Source: Gymnothorax reevesii
Lineage: Eukaryota; Chordata; Actinopteri; Anguilliformes; Muraenidae
Length of the DNA: 64,000 nucleotides
Direction: 5' to 3'
Assembly: GCA_029721435.1 (NCBI GenBank)
Contig: CM056581.1
Location: 70,914,712 to 70,978,711, forward strand
Positions 37,973-52,200 of this stretch are shown here, piece by piece (position 1 is the stretch's first letter; each line of letters begins with the position of its first letter). The notes beneath the pieces were generated by a model, which was not told the DNA's origin, ran no database searches, and worked only from the letters and a program-made list of their open reading frames with translations. Made by a program: the position numbers and the translations under genes.

Positions 37973-40792
37973 TCACTCATGTTTGTCACTTTCCCACTGA
38001 TTTACACACAGAATGAAAATTTTTGACATGCAGAAGTTAAAAAAAAGAAAGTTTTTAAAAAAGTGTATATCTTCACTACAGAGACTCATATTCACTTCCA
38101 ACAGGCCATAAAAACACATTGGAAAAATGGATGGCATATATGCAGTGCAACAGTGATCTGAAGCATTTCCCAGGCCAGATACACGCAGAGATTCACATTC
38201 CGAGCTTAAAACCTCAAAGTAGCGTGTTTTCATGAAAGAGCGTATGGAGACAATATCAGCGCTCTAGGTCGCTTCCTTAAGAAGATAGCAGCCAATTCAC
38301 TCCTATTTAGTCATACAGTGAAAATTCACTCATGTTTGTCACTTTCCCACTGATTTACACACAGAATGAAAATTTTTGACATGCAGAAGTTAAAAGAAAG
38401 AAAGTTTTTAAAAAAGTGTATATCTTCACTACAGAGACTCATATTCACTTCCAATAGGCCATACAAGCAAATTGGACAAATTGCTGCCATATATGCAGTG
38501 CACAGTGATCTGAAGCATTTCCCAGCCCAGATACACGAACAGATTCACTTTCTGAGATTAAAACCTAGAAGAAGCGTGTTTTCATGAAAGAGCGTATGGA
38601 GACAATATCAGCGCTCTAGGTCGCTTCCTTAAGAAGATAGCAGCCAATTCACTCCTATTTAGTCATACAGTGAAAATTCACTCATGTTTGTCACTTTCCC
38701 ACTGATTTACACACAGAATGAAAATTTTTGACATGCAGAAGTAAAAAAAAAGAAAGTTTTTAAAAAAGTGTATATCTTCACTACAGAGACTCATATTCAC
38801 TTCCAATAGGCCATAAAAACACATTGGAAAAATGGATGGCATATATGCAGTGCCACAGTGATCTGAAGCATTTCCCAGGCCAGATACACGCAGGGATTCA
38901 CATTCTGAGCTTAAAACCTCAAAGAAGCGTGTTTTCATGAAAGAGCGTATGGAGACAATATCAGCGCTCTAGGTCGCTTCCTTAAGAAGATAGCAGCCAA
39001 TTCACTCCTATTTAGTCATACAGTGAAAATTCACTCATGTTTGTCACTTTCCCACTGATTTACACACAGAATGAAAATTTTTGACATGCAGAAGTTAAAA
39101 GAAAGAAAGTTTTTAAAAAAGTGTATATCTTCACTACAGAGACTCATATTCACTTCCAATAGGCCATAAAAACACATTGGAAAAATGGATGGCATATATG
39201 CAGTGCAACAGTGATCTGAAGCATTTCCCAGGCCAGATACACGCAGAGATTCACATTCTGAGCTTAAAACCTCAAAGTAGCGTGTTTTCATGAAAGAGCG
39301 TATGGAGACAATATCAGCGCTCTAGGTCGCTTCCTTAAGAAGATAGCAGCCAATTCACTCCTATTTAGTCATACAGTGAAAATTCACTCATGTTTGTCAC
39401 TTTCCCACTGATTTACACACAGAATGAAAATTTTGGACATGCAGAAGTTAAAAAAAAGAAAGTTTTTAAAAAAGTGTATATCTTCACTACAGAGACTCAT
39501 ATTCACTTCCAATAGGCCATACAAGCAAATTGGACAAATTGCTGCCATATATGCAGTGCACAGTGATCTGAAGCATTTCCCAGCCCAGATACACGAAAAG
39601 ATTCACATTCTGAGCTTAAAACCTCAAAGAAGCGTGTTTTCATGAAAGAGCGTATGGAGACAATATCAGCGCTCTAGGTCGCTTCCTTAAGAAGATAGCA
39701 GCCAATTCACTCCTATTTAGTCATACAGTGAAAATTCACTCATGTTTGTCACTTTCCCACTGATTTACACACAGAATGAAAATTTTTGACATGCAGAAGT
39801 TAAAAGAAAGAAAGTTTTTAAAAAAGTGTATATCTTCACTACAGAGACTCATATTCACTTCCAATAGGCCATAAAAACACATTGGAAAAATGGATGGCAT
39901 ATATGCAGTGCAACAGTGATCTGAAGCATTTCCCAGGCCAGATACACGCAGAGATTCACATTCTGAGCTTAAAACCTCAAAGTAGCGTGTTTTCATGAAA
40001 GAGCGTATGGAGACAATATCAGCGCTCTAGCTCGCTTCCTTAAGAAGATAGCAGCCAATTCACTCCTATTTAGTCATACAGTGAAAATTCACTCATGTTT
40101 GTCACTTTCCCACTGATTTACACACGGATTGAAACTTTTTGACAAGCAGAAGTAAAAAAAAGAAAGTTTTTAAAAAAGTGCATATCTTCACTTCAGAGAC
40201 TCATATTCACTTCCAATAGGCCATACAAGCAAATTGGACAAATTGCTGCCATATATGCAGTGCACAGTGATCTGAAGCATTTCCCAGCCCAGATACACGA
40301 ACAGATTCACTTTCTGAGCTTAAAACCTAGAAGAAGCGTGTTTTCATGAAAGAGCGTATGGAGACAATATCAGCGCTCTAGCTCGCTTCCTTAAGAAGAT
40401 AGCAGCCAATTCACTCCTATTTAGTCATACAGTGAAAATTCACTCATGTTTGTCACTTTCCCACTGATTTACACACAGAATGAAAATTTTTGACATGCAG
40501 AAGTTAAAAAAAAGAAAGTTTTTAAAAAAGTGTATATCTTCACTACAGAGACTCATATTCACTTCCAATAGGCCATAAAAACGCATTGGAAAAATGGATG
40601 GCAAATATGCAGTGCAACAGTGATCTGAAGCATTTCCCAGGCCAGATACACGCAGAGATTCACATTCTGAGCTTAAAACCTCAAAGTAGCGTGTTTTCAT
40701 GAAAGAGCGTATGGAGACAATATCAGCGCTCTAGGTCGCTTCCTTAAGAAGATAGCAGCCAATTCACTCCTATTTAGTCATACAGTGAAAAT

Positions 40793-43700
40793 TCACTCAT
40801 GTTTGTCACTTTCCCACTGATTTACACACAGAATGAAAATTTTTGACATGCAGAAGTTAAAAAAAAGAAAGTTTTTAAAAAAGTGTATATCTTCACTACA
40901 GAGACTCATATTCACTTCCAATAGGCCATACAAGCAAATTGGACAAATTGCTGCCATATATGCAGTGCACAGTGATCTGAAGCATTTCCCAGCCCAGATA
41001 CACGAACAGATTCACTTTCTGAGATTAAAACCTAGAAGCAGCGTGTTTTCATGAAAGAGCGTATGGAGACAATATCAGCGCTCTAGCTCGCTTCCTTAAG
41101 AAGATAGCAGCCAATTTACTCCTATTTAGTCATACAGTGAAAATTCACTCATGTTTGTCACTTTCCCACTGATTTACACACAGAATGAAAATTTTTGACA
41201 TGCAGAAGTTAAAAAAAAGAAAGTTTTTAAAAAAGTGTATATCTTCACTACGGAGACTCATATTCACTTCCAATAGGCCATAAAAACACATTGGAAAAAT
41301 GGATGGCATATATGCAGTGCCACAGTGATCTGAAGCATTTCCCAGGCCAGATACACGCAGAGATTCACATTCTGAGCTTAAAACCTCAAAGAAGCGTGTT
41401 TTCATGAAAGAGCGTATGGAGACAATATCAGCGCTCTAGCTCGCTTCCTTAAGAAGATAGCAGCCAATTCACTCCTATTTAGTCATACAGTGAAAATTCA
41501 CTCATGTTTGTCACTTTCCCACTGATTTACACACAGAATGAAAATTTTTGACATGCAGAAGTTAAAAAAAAGAAAGTTTTTAAAAAAGTGTATATCTTCA
41601 CTTCAGAGACTAATATTCACTTCCAATAGGCCATACAAGCACATTGGAAAAATTGGTGGCATATATGCAGTGCAACAGAGATCTGAAGCATTTCCCAGGC
41701 CAGATACACGCAGAGATTCACATTCTGAGCTTAAAACCTCAAAGAAGCGTGTTTTCATGAAAGTGCGTATGGAGACAATATCAGCGCTCTAGCTCGCTTC
41801 CCTAAGAAGATAGCAGCCAATTCATTCCTATTTAGTCATACAGTGAAAATTCACTCATGTTTGTCACTTTCCCACTGATTTACACACAGAATGAAAATTT
41901 TTGACATGCAGAAGTTAAAAAAAAGAAAGTTTTTAAAAAAGTGTATATCTTCACTACAGAGACTCATATTCACTTCCAACAGGCCATAAAAACACATTGG
42001 AAAAATGGATGGCATATATGCAGTGCAACAGTGATCTGAAGCATTTCCCAGGCCAGATACACGCAGAGATTCACATTCTGAGCTTAAAACCTCAAAGTAG
42101 CGTGTTTTCATGAAAGAGCGTATGGAGACAATATCAGCGCTCTAGGTCGCTTCCTTAAGAAGATAGCAGCCAATTCACTCCTATTTAGTCATACAGTGAA
42201 AATTCACTCATGTTTGTCACTTTCCCACTGATTTACACACAGAATGAAAATTTTGGACATGCAGAAGTTAAAAAAAAGAAAGTTTTTAAAAAAGTGTATA
42301 TCTTCACTACAGAGACTCATATTCACTTCCAATAGGCCATACAAGCAAATTGGACAAATTGCTGCCATATATGCAGTGCACAGTGATCTGAAGCATTTCC
42401 CAGCCCAGATACACGAACAGATTCACATTCTGAGCTTAAAACCTCAAAGAAGCGTGTTTTCATGAAAGAGCGTATGGAGACAATATCAGCGCTCTAGGTC
42501 GCTTCCTTAAGAAGATAGCAGCCAATTCACTCCTATTTAGTCATACAGTGAAAATTCACTCATGTTTGTCACTTTCCCACTGATTTACACACAGAATGAA
42601 AATTTTTGACATGCAGAAGTTAAAAGAAAGAAAGTTTTTAAAAAAGTGTATATCTTCACTACAGAGACTCATATTCACTTCCAATAGGCCATAAAAACAC
42701 ATTGGAAAAATGGATGGCATATATGCAGTGCAACAGTGATCTGAAGCATTTCCCAGGCCAGATACACGCAGAGATTCACATTCTGAGCTTAAAACCTCAA
42801 AGTAGCGTGTTTTCATGAAAGAGCGTATGGAGACAATATCAGCGCTCTAGGTCGCTTCCTTAAGAAGATAGCAGCCAATTCACTCCTATTTAGTCATACA
42901 GTGAAAATTCACTCATGTTTGTCACTTTCCCACTGATTTACACACAGAATGAAAATTTTTGACATGCAGAAGTTAAAAAAAAGAAAGTTTTTAAAAAAGT
43001 GTATATCTTCACTACAGAGACTCATATTCACTTCCAATAGGCCATAAAAACACATTGGAAAAATGGATGGCATATATGCAGTGCAACAGTGATCTGAAGC
43101 ATTTCCCAGGCCAGATACACGCAGAGATTCACATTCTGAGCTTAAAACCTCAAAGTAGCGTGTTTTCATGAAAGAGCGTATGGAGACAATATCAGCGCTC
43201 TAGGTCGCTTCCTTAAGAAGATAGCAGCCAATTCACTCCTATTTAGTCATACAGTGAAAATTCACTCATGTTTGTCACTTTCCCACTGATTTACACACAG
43301 AATGAAAATTTTTGACATGCAGAAGTTAAAAGAAAGAAAGTTTTTAAAAAAGTGTATATCTTCACTACAGAGACTCATATTCACTTCCAATAGGCCATAA
43401 AAACACATTGGAAAAATGGATGGCATATATGCAGTGCAACAGTGATCTGAAGCATTTCCCAGGCCAGATACACGCAGAGATTCACATTCTGAGCTTAAAA
43501 CCTCAAAGTAGCGTGTTTTCATGAAAGAGCGTATGGAGACAATATCAGCGCTCTAGCTCGCTTCCTTAAGAAGATAGCAGCCAATTCACTCCTATTTAGT
43601 CATACAGTGAAAATTCACTCATGTTTGTCACTTTCCCACTGATTTACACACGGATTGAAACTTTTTGACAAGCAGAAGTAAAAAAAAGAAAGTTTTTAAA

Positions 43701-46700
43701 AAAGTGCATATCTTCACTTCAGAGACTCATATTCACTTCCAATAGGCCATACAAGCAAATTGGACAAATTGCTGCCATATATGCAGTGCACAGTGATCTG
43801 AAGCATTTCCCAGCCCAGATACACGAACAGATTCACTTTCTGAGCTTAAAACCTAGAAGAAGCGTGTTTTCATGAAAGAGCGTATGCAGACAATATCAGC
43901 GCTCTAGCTCGCTTCCTTAAGAAGATAGCAGCCAATTCACTCCTATTTAGTCATACAGTGAAAATTCACTCATGTTTGTCACTTTCCCACTGATTTACAC
44001 ACAGAATGAAAATTTTTGACATGCAGAAGTTAAAAAAAAGAAAGTTTTTAAAAAAGTGTATATCTTCACTACAGAGACTCATATTCACTTCCAATAGGCC
44101 ATAAAAACACATTGGAAAAATGGATGGCAAATATGCAGTGCAACAGTGATCTGAAGCATTTCCCAGGCCAGATACACGCAGAGATTCACATTCTGAGCTT
44201 AAAACCTCAAAGAAGCGTGTTTTCATGAAAGAGCGTATGGAGACAATATCAGCGCTCTAGCTCGCTTCCTTAAGAAGATAGAAGCCAATTCACTCCTATT
44301 TAGTCATACAGTGAAAATTCACTCATGTTTGTCACTTTCCCACTGATTTACACACAGAATGAAAATTTTTGACATGCAGAAGTTAAAAAAAAGAAAGTTT
44401 TTCAAAAAGTGTATATCTTCACTACAGAGACTCATATTCACTTCCAATAGGCCATACAAGCAAATTGGACAAATTGCTGCCATATATGCAGTGCAACAGT
44501 GATCTGAAGCATTTCCCAGGCCAGATACACGCAGAGATTCACATTCTGAGCTTAAAACCTAAAAGTAGCGTGTTTTCATGAAAGAGCGTATGGAGACAAT
44601 ATCAGCGCTCTAGCTCGCTTCCCTAAGAAGATAGCAGCCAATTCACTCCTATTTAGTCATACAGTGAAAATTCACTCATGTTTGTCACTTTCCCACTGAT
44701 TTACACACAGAATGAAAATTTTTGACATGCAGAAGTTAAAAAAAAGAAAGTTTTTAAAAAAGTGTATATCTTCACTACAGAGACTCATATTCACTTCCAA
44801 TAGGCCATAAAAACACATTGGAAAAATGGATGGCATATATGCAGTGCAACAGTGATCTGAAGCATTTCCCAGGCCAGATACACGCAGAGATTCACATTCT
44901 GAGCTTAAAACCTCAAAGAAGCGTGTTTTCATGAAAGAGCGTATGGAGACAATATCAGCGCTCTAGGTCGCTTCCTTAAGAAGATAGCAGCCAATTCACT
45001 CCTATTTAGTCATACAGTGAAAATTCACTCATGTTTGTCACTTTCCCACTGATTTACACACAGAATGAAAATTTTTGACATGCAGAAGTTAAAAGAAAGA
45101 AAGTTTTTAAAAAAGTGTATATCTTCACTACAGAGACTCATATTCACTTCCAATAGGCCATACAAGCAAATTGGACAAATTGCTGCCATATATGCAGTGC
45201 ACAGTGATCTGAAGCATTTCCCAGCCCAGATACACGAACAGATTCACTTTCTGAGATTAAAACCTAGAAGAAGCGTGTTTTCATGAAAGAGCGTATGGAG
45301 ACAATATCAGCGCTCTAGGTCGCTTCCTTAAGAAGATAGCAGCCAATTCACTCCTATTTAGTCATACAGTGAAAATTCACTCATGTTTGTCACTTTCCCA
45401 CTGATTTACACACAGAATGAAAATTTTGGACATGCAGAAGTTAAAAAAAAGAAAGTTTTTAAAAAAGTGTATATCTTCACTACAGAGACTCATATTCACT
45501 TCCAATAGGCCATACAAGCAAATTGGACAAATTGCTGCCATATATGCAGTGCACAGTGATCTGAAGCATTTCCCAGCCCAGATACACGAACAGATTCACA
45601 TTCTGAGCTTAAAACCTCAAAGAAGCGTGTTTTCATGAAAGAGCGTATGGAGACAATATCAGCGCTCTAGGTCGCTTCCTTAAGAAGATAGCAGCCAATT
45701 CACTCCTATTTAGTCATACAGTGAAAATTCACTCATGTTTGTCACTTTCCCACTGATTTACACACAGAATGAAAATTTTTGACATGCAGAAGTTAAAAGA
45801 AAGAAAGTTTTTAAAAAAGTGTATATCTTCACTACAGAGACTCATATTCACTTCCAATAGGCCATAAAAACACATTGGAAAAATGGATGGCATATATGCA
45901 GTGCAACAGTGATCTGAAGCATTTCCCAGGCCAGATACACGCAGAGATTCACATTCTGAGCTTAAAACCTCAAAGTAGCGTGTTTTCATGAAAGAGCGTA
46001 TGGAGACAATATCAGCGCTCTAGGTCGCTTCCTTAAGAAGATAGCAGCCAATTCACTCCTATTTAGTCATACAGTGAAAATTCACTCATGTTTGTCACTT
46101 TCCCACTGATTTACACACAGAATGAAAATTTTTGACATGCAGAAGTTAAAAAAAAGAAAGTTTTTAAAAAAGTGTATATCTTCACTACAGAGACTCATAT
46201 TCACTTCCAATAGGCCATAAAAACACATTGGAAAAATGGATGGCATATATGCAGTGCAACAGTGATCTGAAGCATTTCCCAGGCCAGATACACGCAGAGA
46301 TTCACATTCTGAGCTTAAAACCTCAAAGTAGCGTGTTTTCATGAAAGAGCGTATGGAGACAATATCAGCGCTCTAGGTCGCTTCCTTAAGAAGATAGCAG
46401 CCAATTCACTCCTATTTAGTCATACAGTGAAAATTCACTCATGTTTGTCACTTTCCCACTGATTTACACACAGAATGAAAATTTTTGACATGCAGAAGTT
46501 AAAAGAAAGAAAGTTTTTAAAAAAGTGTATATCTTCACTACAGAGACTCATATTCACTTCCAATAGGCCATAAAAACACATTGGAAAAATGGATGGCATA
46601 TATGCAGTGCAACAGTGATCTGAAGCATTTCCCAGGCCAGATACACGCAGAGATTCACATTCTGAGCTTAAAACCTCAAAGTAGCGTGTTTTCATGAAAG

Positions 46701-46787
46701 AGCGTATGGAGACAATATCAGCGCTCTAGGTCGCTTCCTTAAGAAGATAGCAGCCAATTCACTCCTATTTAGTCATACAGTGAAAAT
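40793..46787 (+). repeat. Right-domain unit 2 (17 monomers, 5,995 bp)
   Basis: Monomers: 40793 B, 41145 A, 41498 C, 41851 A, 42204 B, 42556 A, 42909 A, 43262 A, 43615 B (GGATTG front), 43966 A, 44319 hybrid, 44672 A, 45025 B, 45377 B, 45729 A, 46082 A, 46435 A. The G-interrupted poly-A run is in 42556, 43262, 45025, 45729 and 46435. Two B monomers in a row (45025, 45377) are unusual and suggest a lost type-A copy between them, as in 38326-38678-39031-39384. Confidence 0.85.
44319..44671 (+). repeat. Hybrid B/A monomer
   Basis: It is type B up to TTGCTGCCATATATGC, then type A (GTGCAACAGTGATC, CAGGCCAG) with a mixed tail (CCTAAAAGTAGCG, CTAGCTCGC, CTTCCCTAAG). It also has a private TTTTTCAAAAAGTG near 44400. 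It occupies the same position in its unit as the B/C hybrid at 37620, two places after a hybrid or GGATTG-front B copy. Confidence 0.85.
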
Positions 46788-49252
46788 TCACTCATGTTTG
46801 TCACTTTCCCACTGATTTACACACAGAATGAAAATTTTTGACATGCAGAAGTTAAAAAAAAGAAAGTTTTTAAAAAAGTGTATATCTTCACTACAGAGAC
46901 TCATATTCACTTCCAATAGGCCATACAAGCAAATTGGACAAATTGCTGCCATATATGCAGTGCACAGTGATCTGAAGCATTTCCCAGCCCAGATACACGA
47001 ACAGATTCACTTTCTGAGATTAAAACCTAGAAGCAGCGTGTTTTCATGAAAGAGCGTATGGAGACAATATCAGCGCTCTAGCTCGCTTCCTTAAGAAGAT
47101 AGCAGCCAATTCACTCCTATTTAGTCATACAGTGAAAATTCACTCATGGTTGTCACTTTCCCACTGATTTACACACAGAATGAAAATTTTTGACATGCAG
47201 AAGTTAAAAAAAAGAAAGTTTTTAAAAAAGTGTATATCTTCACTACGGAGACTCATATTCACTTCCAATAGGCCATAAAAACACATTGGAAAAATGGATG
47301 GCATATATGCAGTGCCACAGTGATCTGAAGCATTTCCCAGGCCAGATACACGCAGAGATTCACATTCTGAGCTTAAAACCTCAAAGAAGCGTGTTTTCAT
47401 GAAAGAGCGTATGGAGACAATATCAGCGCTCTAGCTCGCTTCCTTAAGAAGATAGCAGCCAATTCACTCCTATTTAGTCATACAGTGAAAATTCACTCAT
47501 GTTTGTCACTTTCCCACTGATTTACACACAGAATGAAAATTTTTGACATGCAGAAGTTAAAAAAAAGAAAGTTTTTAAAAAAGTGTATATCTTCACTTCA
47601 GAGACTAATATTCACTTCCAATAGGCCATACAAGCACATTGGAAAAATTGGTGGCATATATGCAGTGCAACAGAGATCTGAAGCATTTCCCAGGCCAGAT
47701 ACACGCAGAGATTCACATTCTGAGCTTAAAACCTCAAAGAAGCGTGTTTTCATGAAAGAGCGTATGGAGACAATATCAGCGCTCTAGCTCGCTTCCCTAG
47801 ATAGCAGCCAATTCATTCCTATTTAGTCATACAGTGAAAATTCACTCATGTTTGTCACTTTCCCACTGATTTACACACAGAATGAAAATTTTTGACATGC
47901 AGAAGTTAAAAAAAAGAAAGTTTTTAAAAAAGTGTATATCTTCACTACAGAGACTCATATTCACTTCCAACAGGCCATAAAAACACATTGGAAAAATGGA
48001 TGGCATATATGCAGTGCAACAGTGATCTGAAGCATTTCCCAGGCCAGATACACGCAGAGATTCACATTCTGAGCTTAAAACCTCAAAGTAGCGTGTTTTC
48101 ATGAAAGAGCGTATGGAGACAATATCAGCGCTCTAGGTCGCTTCCTTAAGAAGATAGCAGCCAATTCACTCCTATTTAGTCATACAGTGAAAATTCACTC
48201 ATGTTTGTCACTTTCCCACTGATTTACACACAGAATGAAAATTTTTGACATGCAGAAGTTAAAAAAAAGAAAGTTTTTAAAAAAGTGTATATCTTCACTA
48301 CAGAGACTCATATTCACTTCCAATAGGCCATAAAAACACATTGGAAAAATGGATGGCATATATGCAGTGCAACAGTGATCTGAAGCATTTCCCAGGCCAG
48401 ATACACGCAGAGATTCACATTCTGAGCTTAAAACCTCAAAGTAGCGTGTTTTCATGAAAGAGCGTATGGAGACAATATCAGCGCTCTAGGTCGCTTCCTT
48501 AAGAAGATAGCAGCCAATTCACTCCTATTTAGTCATACAGTGAAAATTCACCCATGTTTGTCACTTTCCCACTGATTTACACACAGAATGAAAATTTTTG
48601 ACATGCAGAAGTTAAAAAAAAGAAAGTTTTTAAAAAAGTGTATATCTTCACTACAGAGACTCATATTCACTTCCAATAGGCCATACAAGCAAATTGGACA
48701 AATTGCTGCCATATATGCAGTGCACAGTGATCTGAAGCATTTCCCAGCCCAGATACACGAACAGATTCACATTCTGACCTTAAAACCTCAAAGAAGCGTG
48801 TTTTCATGAAAGAGCGTATGGAGACAATATCAGCGCTCTAGCTCGCTTCCCTAAGAAGATAGCAGCCAATTTACTCCTATTTAGTCATACAGTGAAAATT
48901 CACTCATGTTTGTCACTTTCCCACTGATTTACACACAGAATGAAAATTTTTGACATGCAGAAGTTAAAAAAAAAAAAAGTTTTTAGAAAAGTGTATATCT
49001 TCACTACAGAGACTCATATTCACTTCCAATAGGCCATAAAAACACATTGGAAAAATGGATGGCATATATGCAGTGCAACAGTGATCTGAAGCATTTCCCA
49101 GGCCAGATACACGCAGAGATTCACATTCTGAGCTTAAAACCTCAAAGTAGCGTGTTTTCATGAAAGAGCGTATGGAGACAATATCAGCGCTCTAGGTCGC
49201 TTCCTTAAGAAGATAGCAGCCAATTCACTCCTATTTAGTCATACAGTGAAAT
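46788..49252 (+). repeat. Right-domain unit 3, short form (7 monomers, 2,465 bp)
   Basis: Monomers: 46788 B, 47140 A, 47493 C, 47842 A, 48195 A, 48548 B, 48900 A. The opening B-A-C-A-A recurs 2,465-2,469 bp downstream at 49253. The C monomer at 47493 ends with a four-base loss (CTTCCCTAGATAG near 47797). The B monomer at 48548 has a CTGACCTT tail. The copy at 48900 has 13 uninterrupted A (48966-48978), the longest A-run I see in the window. Confidence 0.84.
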
Positions 49253-52200
49253 TCACTCATGTTTGTCACTTTCCCACTGATTTACACACAGAATGAAAAT
49301 TTTTGACATGCAGAAGTTAAAAAAAAGAAAGTTTTTAAAAAAGTGTATATCTTCACTACAGAGACTCATATTCACTTCCAATAGGCCATACAAGCAAATT
49401 GGACAAATTGCTGCCATATATGCAGTGCACAGTGATCTGAAGCATTTCCCAGCCCAGATACACGAACAGATTCACTTTCTGAGATTAAAACCTAGAAGCA
49501 GCGTGTTTTCATGAAAGAGCGTATGGAGACAATATCAGCGCTCTAGCTCGCTTCCTTAAGAAGATAGCAGCCAATTCACTCCTATTTAGTCATACAGTGA
49601 AAATTCACTCATGTTTGTCACTTTCCCACTGATTTACACACAGAATGAAAATTTTTGACATGCAGAAGTTAAAAAAAAGAAAGTTTTTAAAAAAGTGTAT
49701 ATCTTCACTACGGAGACTCATATTCACTTCCAATAGGCCATAAAAACACATTGGAAAAATGGATGGCATATATGCAGTGCCACAGTGATCTGAAGCATTT
49801 CCCAGGCCAGATACACGCAGAGATTCACATTCTGAGCTTAAAACCTCAAAGAAGCGTGTTTTCATGAAAGAGCGTATGGAGACAATATCAGCGCTCTAGC
49901 TCGCTTCCTTAAGAAGATAGCAGCCAATTCACTCCTATTTAGTCATACAGCGAAAATTCACTCATGTTTGTCACTTTCCCACTGATTTACACACAGAATG
50001 AAAATTTTTGACATGCAGAAGTTAAAAAAAAGAAAGTTTTTAAAAAAGTGTATATCTTCACTTCAGAGACTAATATTCACTTCCAATAGGCCATACAAGC
50101 ACATTGGAAAAATTGGTGGCATATATGCAGTGCAACAGAGATCTGAAGCATTTCCCAGGCCAGATACACGCAGAGATTCACATTCTGAGCTTAAAACCTC
50201 AAAGAAGCGTGTTTTCATGAAAGAGCGTATGGAGACAATATCAGCGCTCTAGCTCGCTTCCCTAAGAAGATAGCAGCCAATTCATTCCTATTTAGTCATA
50301 CAGTGAAAATTCACTCATGTTTGTCACTTTCCCACTGATTTACACACAGAATGAAAATTTTTGACATGCAGAAGTTAAAAAAAAGAAAGTTTTTAAAAAA
50401 GTGTATATCTTCACTACAGAGACTCATATTCACTTCCAACAGGCCATAAAAACACATTGGAAAAATGGATGGCATATATGCAGTGCAACAGTGATCTGAA
50501 GCATTTCCCAGGCCAGATACACGCAGAGATTCACATTCTGAGCTTAAAACCTCAAAGTAGCGTGTTTTCATGAAAGAGCGTGTGGAGACAATATCAGCGC
50601 TCTAGGTCGCTTCCTTAAGAAGATAGCAGCCAATTCACTCCTATTTAGTCATACAGTGAAAATTCACTCATGTTTGTCACTTTCCCACTGATTTACACAC
50701 AGAATGAAAATTTTTGACATGCAGAAGTTAAAAAAAAGAAAGTTTTTAAAAAAGTGTATATCTTCACTACAGAGACTCATATTCACTTCCAATAGGCCAT
50801 AAAAACACATTGGAAAAATGGATGGCATATATGCAGTGCAACAGTGATCTGAAGCATTTCCCAGGCCAGATACACGCAGAGATTCACATTCTGAGCTTAA
50901 AACCTCAAAGTAGCGTGTTTTCATGAAAGAGCGTATGGAGACAATATCAGCGCTCTAGGTCGCTTCCTTAAGAAGATAGCAGCCAATTCACTCCTATTTA
51001 GTCATACAGTGAAAATTCACTCATGTTTGTCACTTTCCCACTGATTTACACACAGAATGAAAATTTTGGACATGCAGAAGTTAAAAAAAAGAAAGTTTTT
51101 AAAAAAGTGTATATCTTCACTACAGAGACTCATATTCACTTCCAATAGGCCATACAAGCAAATTGGACAAATTGCTGCCATATATGCAGTGCACAGTGAT
51201 CTGAAGCATTTCCCAGCCCAGATACACGAACAGATTCACTTTCTGAGATTAAAACCTAGAAGAAGCGTGTTTTCATGAAAGAGCGTATGGAGACAATATC
51301 AGCGCTCTAGCTCGCTTCCTTAAGAAGATAGCAGCCAATTCACTCCTATTTAGTCATACAGTGAAAATTCACTCATGTTTGTCACTTTCCCACTGATTTA
51401 CACACAGAATGAAAATTTTTGACATGCAGAAGTTAAAAAAAAGAAAGTTTTTAAAAAAGTGTATATCTTCACTACAGAGACTCATATTCACTTCCAATAG
51501 GCCATAAAAACACATTGGAAAAATGGATGGCATATATGCAGTACCACAGTGATCTGAAGCATTTCCCAGGCCAGATACACGCAGAGATTCACATTCTGAG
51601 CTTAAAACCTCAAAGAAGCGTGTTTTCATGAAAGAGCGTATGGAGACAATATCAGCGCTCTAGGTCGCTTCCTTAAGAAGATAGCAGCCAATTCACTCCT
51701 ATTTAGTCATACAGTGAAAATTCACTCATGTTTGTCACTTTCCCACTGATTTACACACAGAATGAAAATTTTTGACATGCAGAAGTTAAAAGAAAGAAAG
51801 TTTTTACAAAAGTGTATATCTTCACTACAGAGACTCATATTCACTTCCAATAGGCCATAAAAACACATTGGAAAAATGGATGGCATATATGCAGTGCAAC
51901 AGTGATCTGAAGCATTTCCCAGGCCAGATACACGCAGAGATTCACATTCTGAGCTTAAAACCTCAAAGTAGCGTGTTTTCATGAAAGAGCGTATGGAGAC
52001 AATATCAGCGCTCTAGGTCGCTTCCTTAAGAAGATAGCAGCCAATTCACTCCTATTTAGTCATACAGTGAAAATTCACTCATGTTTGTCACTTTCCCACT
52101 GATTTACACACAGAATGAAAATTTTTGACATGCAGAAGTTAAAAAAAAGAAAGTTTTTAAAAAAGTGTATATCTTCACTACAGAGACTCATATTCACTTC

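Larger units (their letters stand above)
34445..40792 (+). repeat. Right-domain unit 1 (18 monomers, 6,348 bp)
   Basis: Monomers: 34445 B, 34797 A, 35150 C, 35503 A, 35856 B, 36208 A, 36561 A, 36914 hybrid, 37267 A, 37620 hybrid, 37973 A, 38326 B, 38678 A, 39031 A, 39384 B, 39736 A, 40089 B (GGATTG front), 40440 A. The part 34445-36913 recurs 6,348 bp downstream at 40793-43261. Markers that start here and run to the end of the window are the G inside the poly-A run (first at 36278), TTTTGGAC in B monomers, GGCAAATATG in some A monomers, and CAATTCATTCC after C monomers. Confidence 0.85.
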
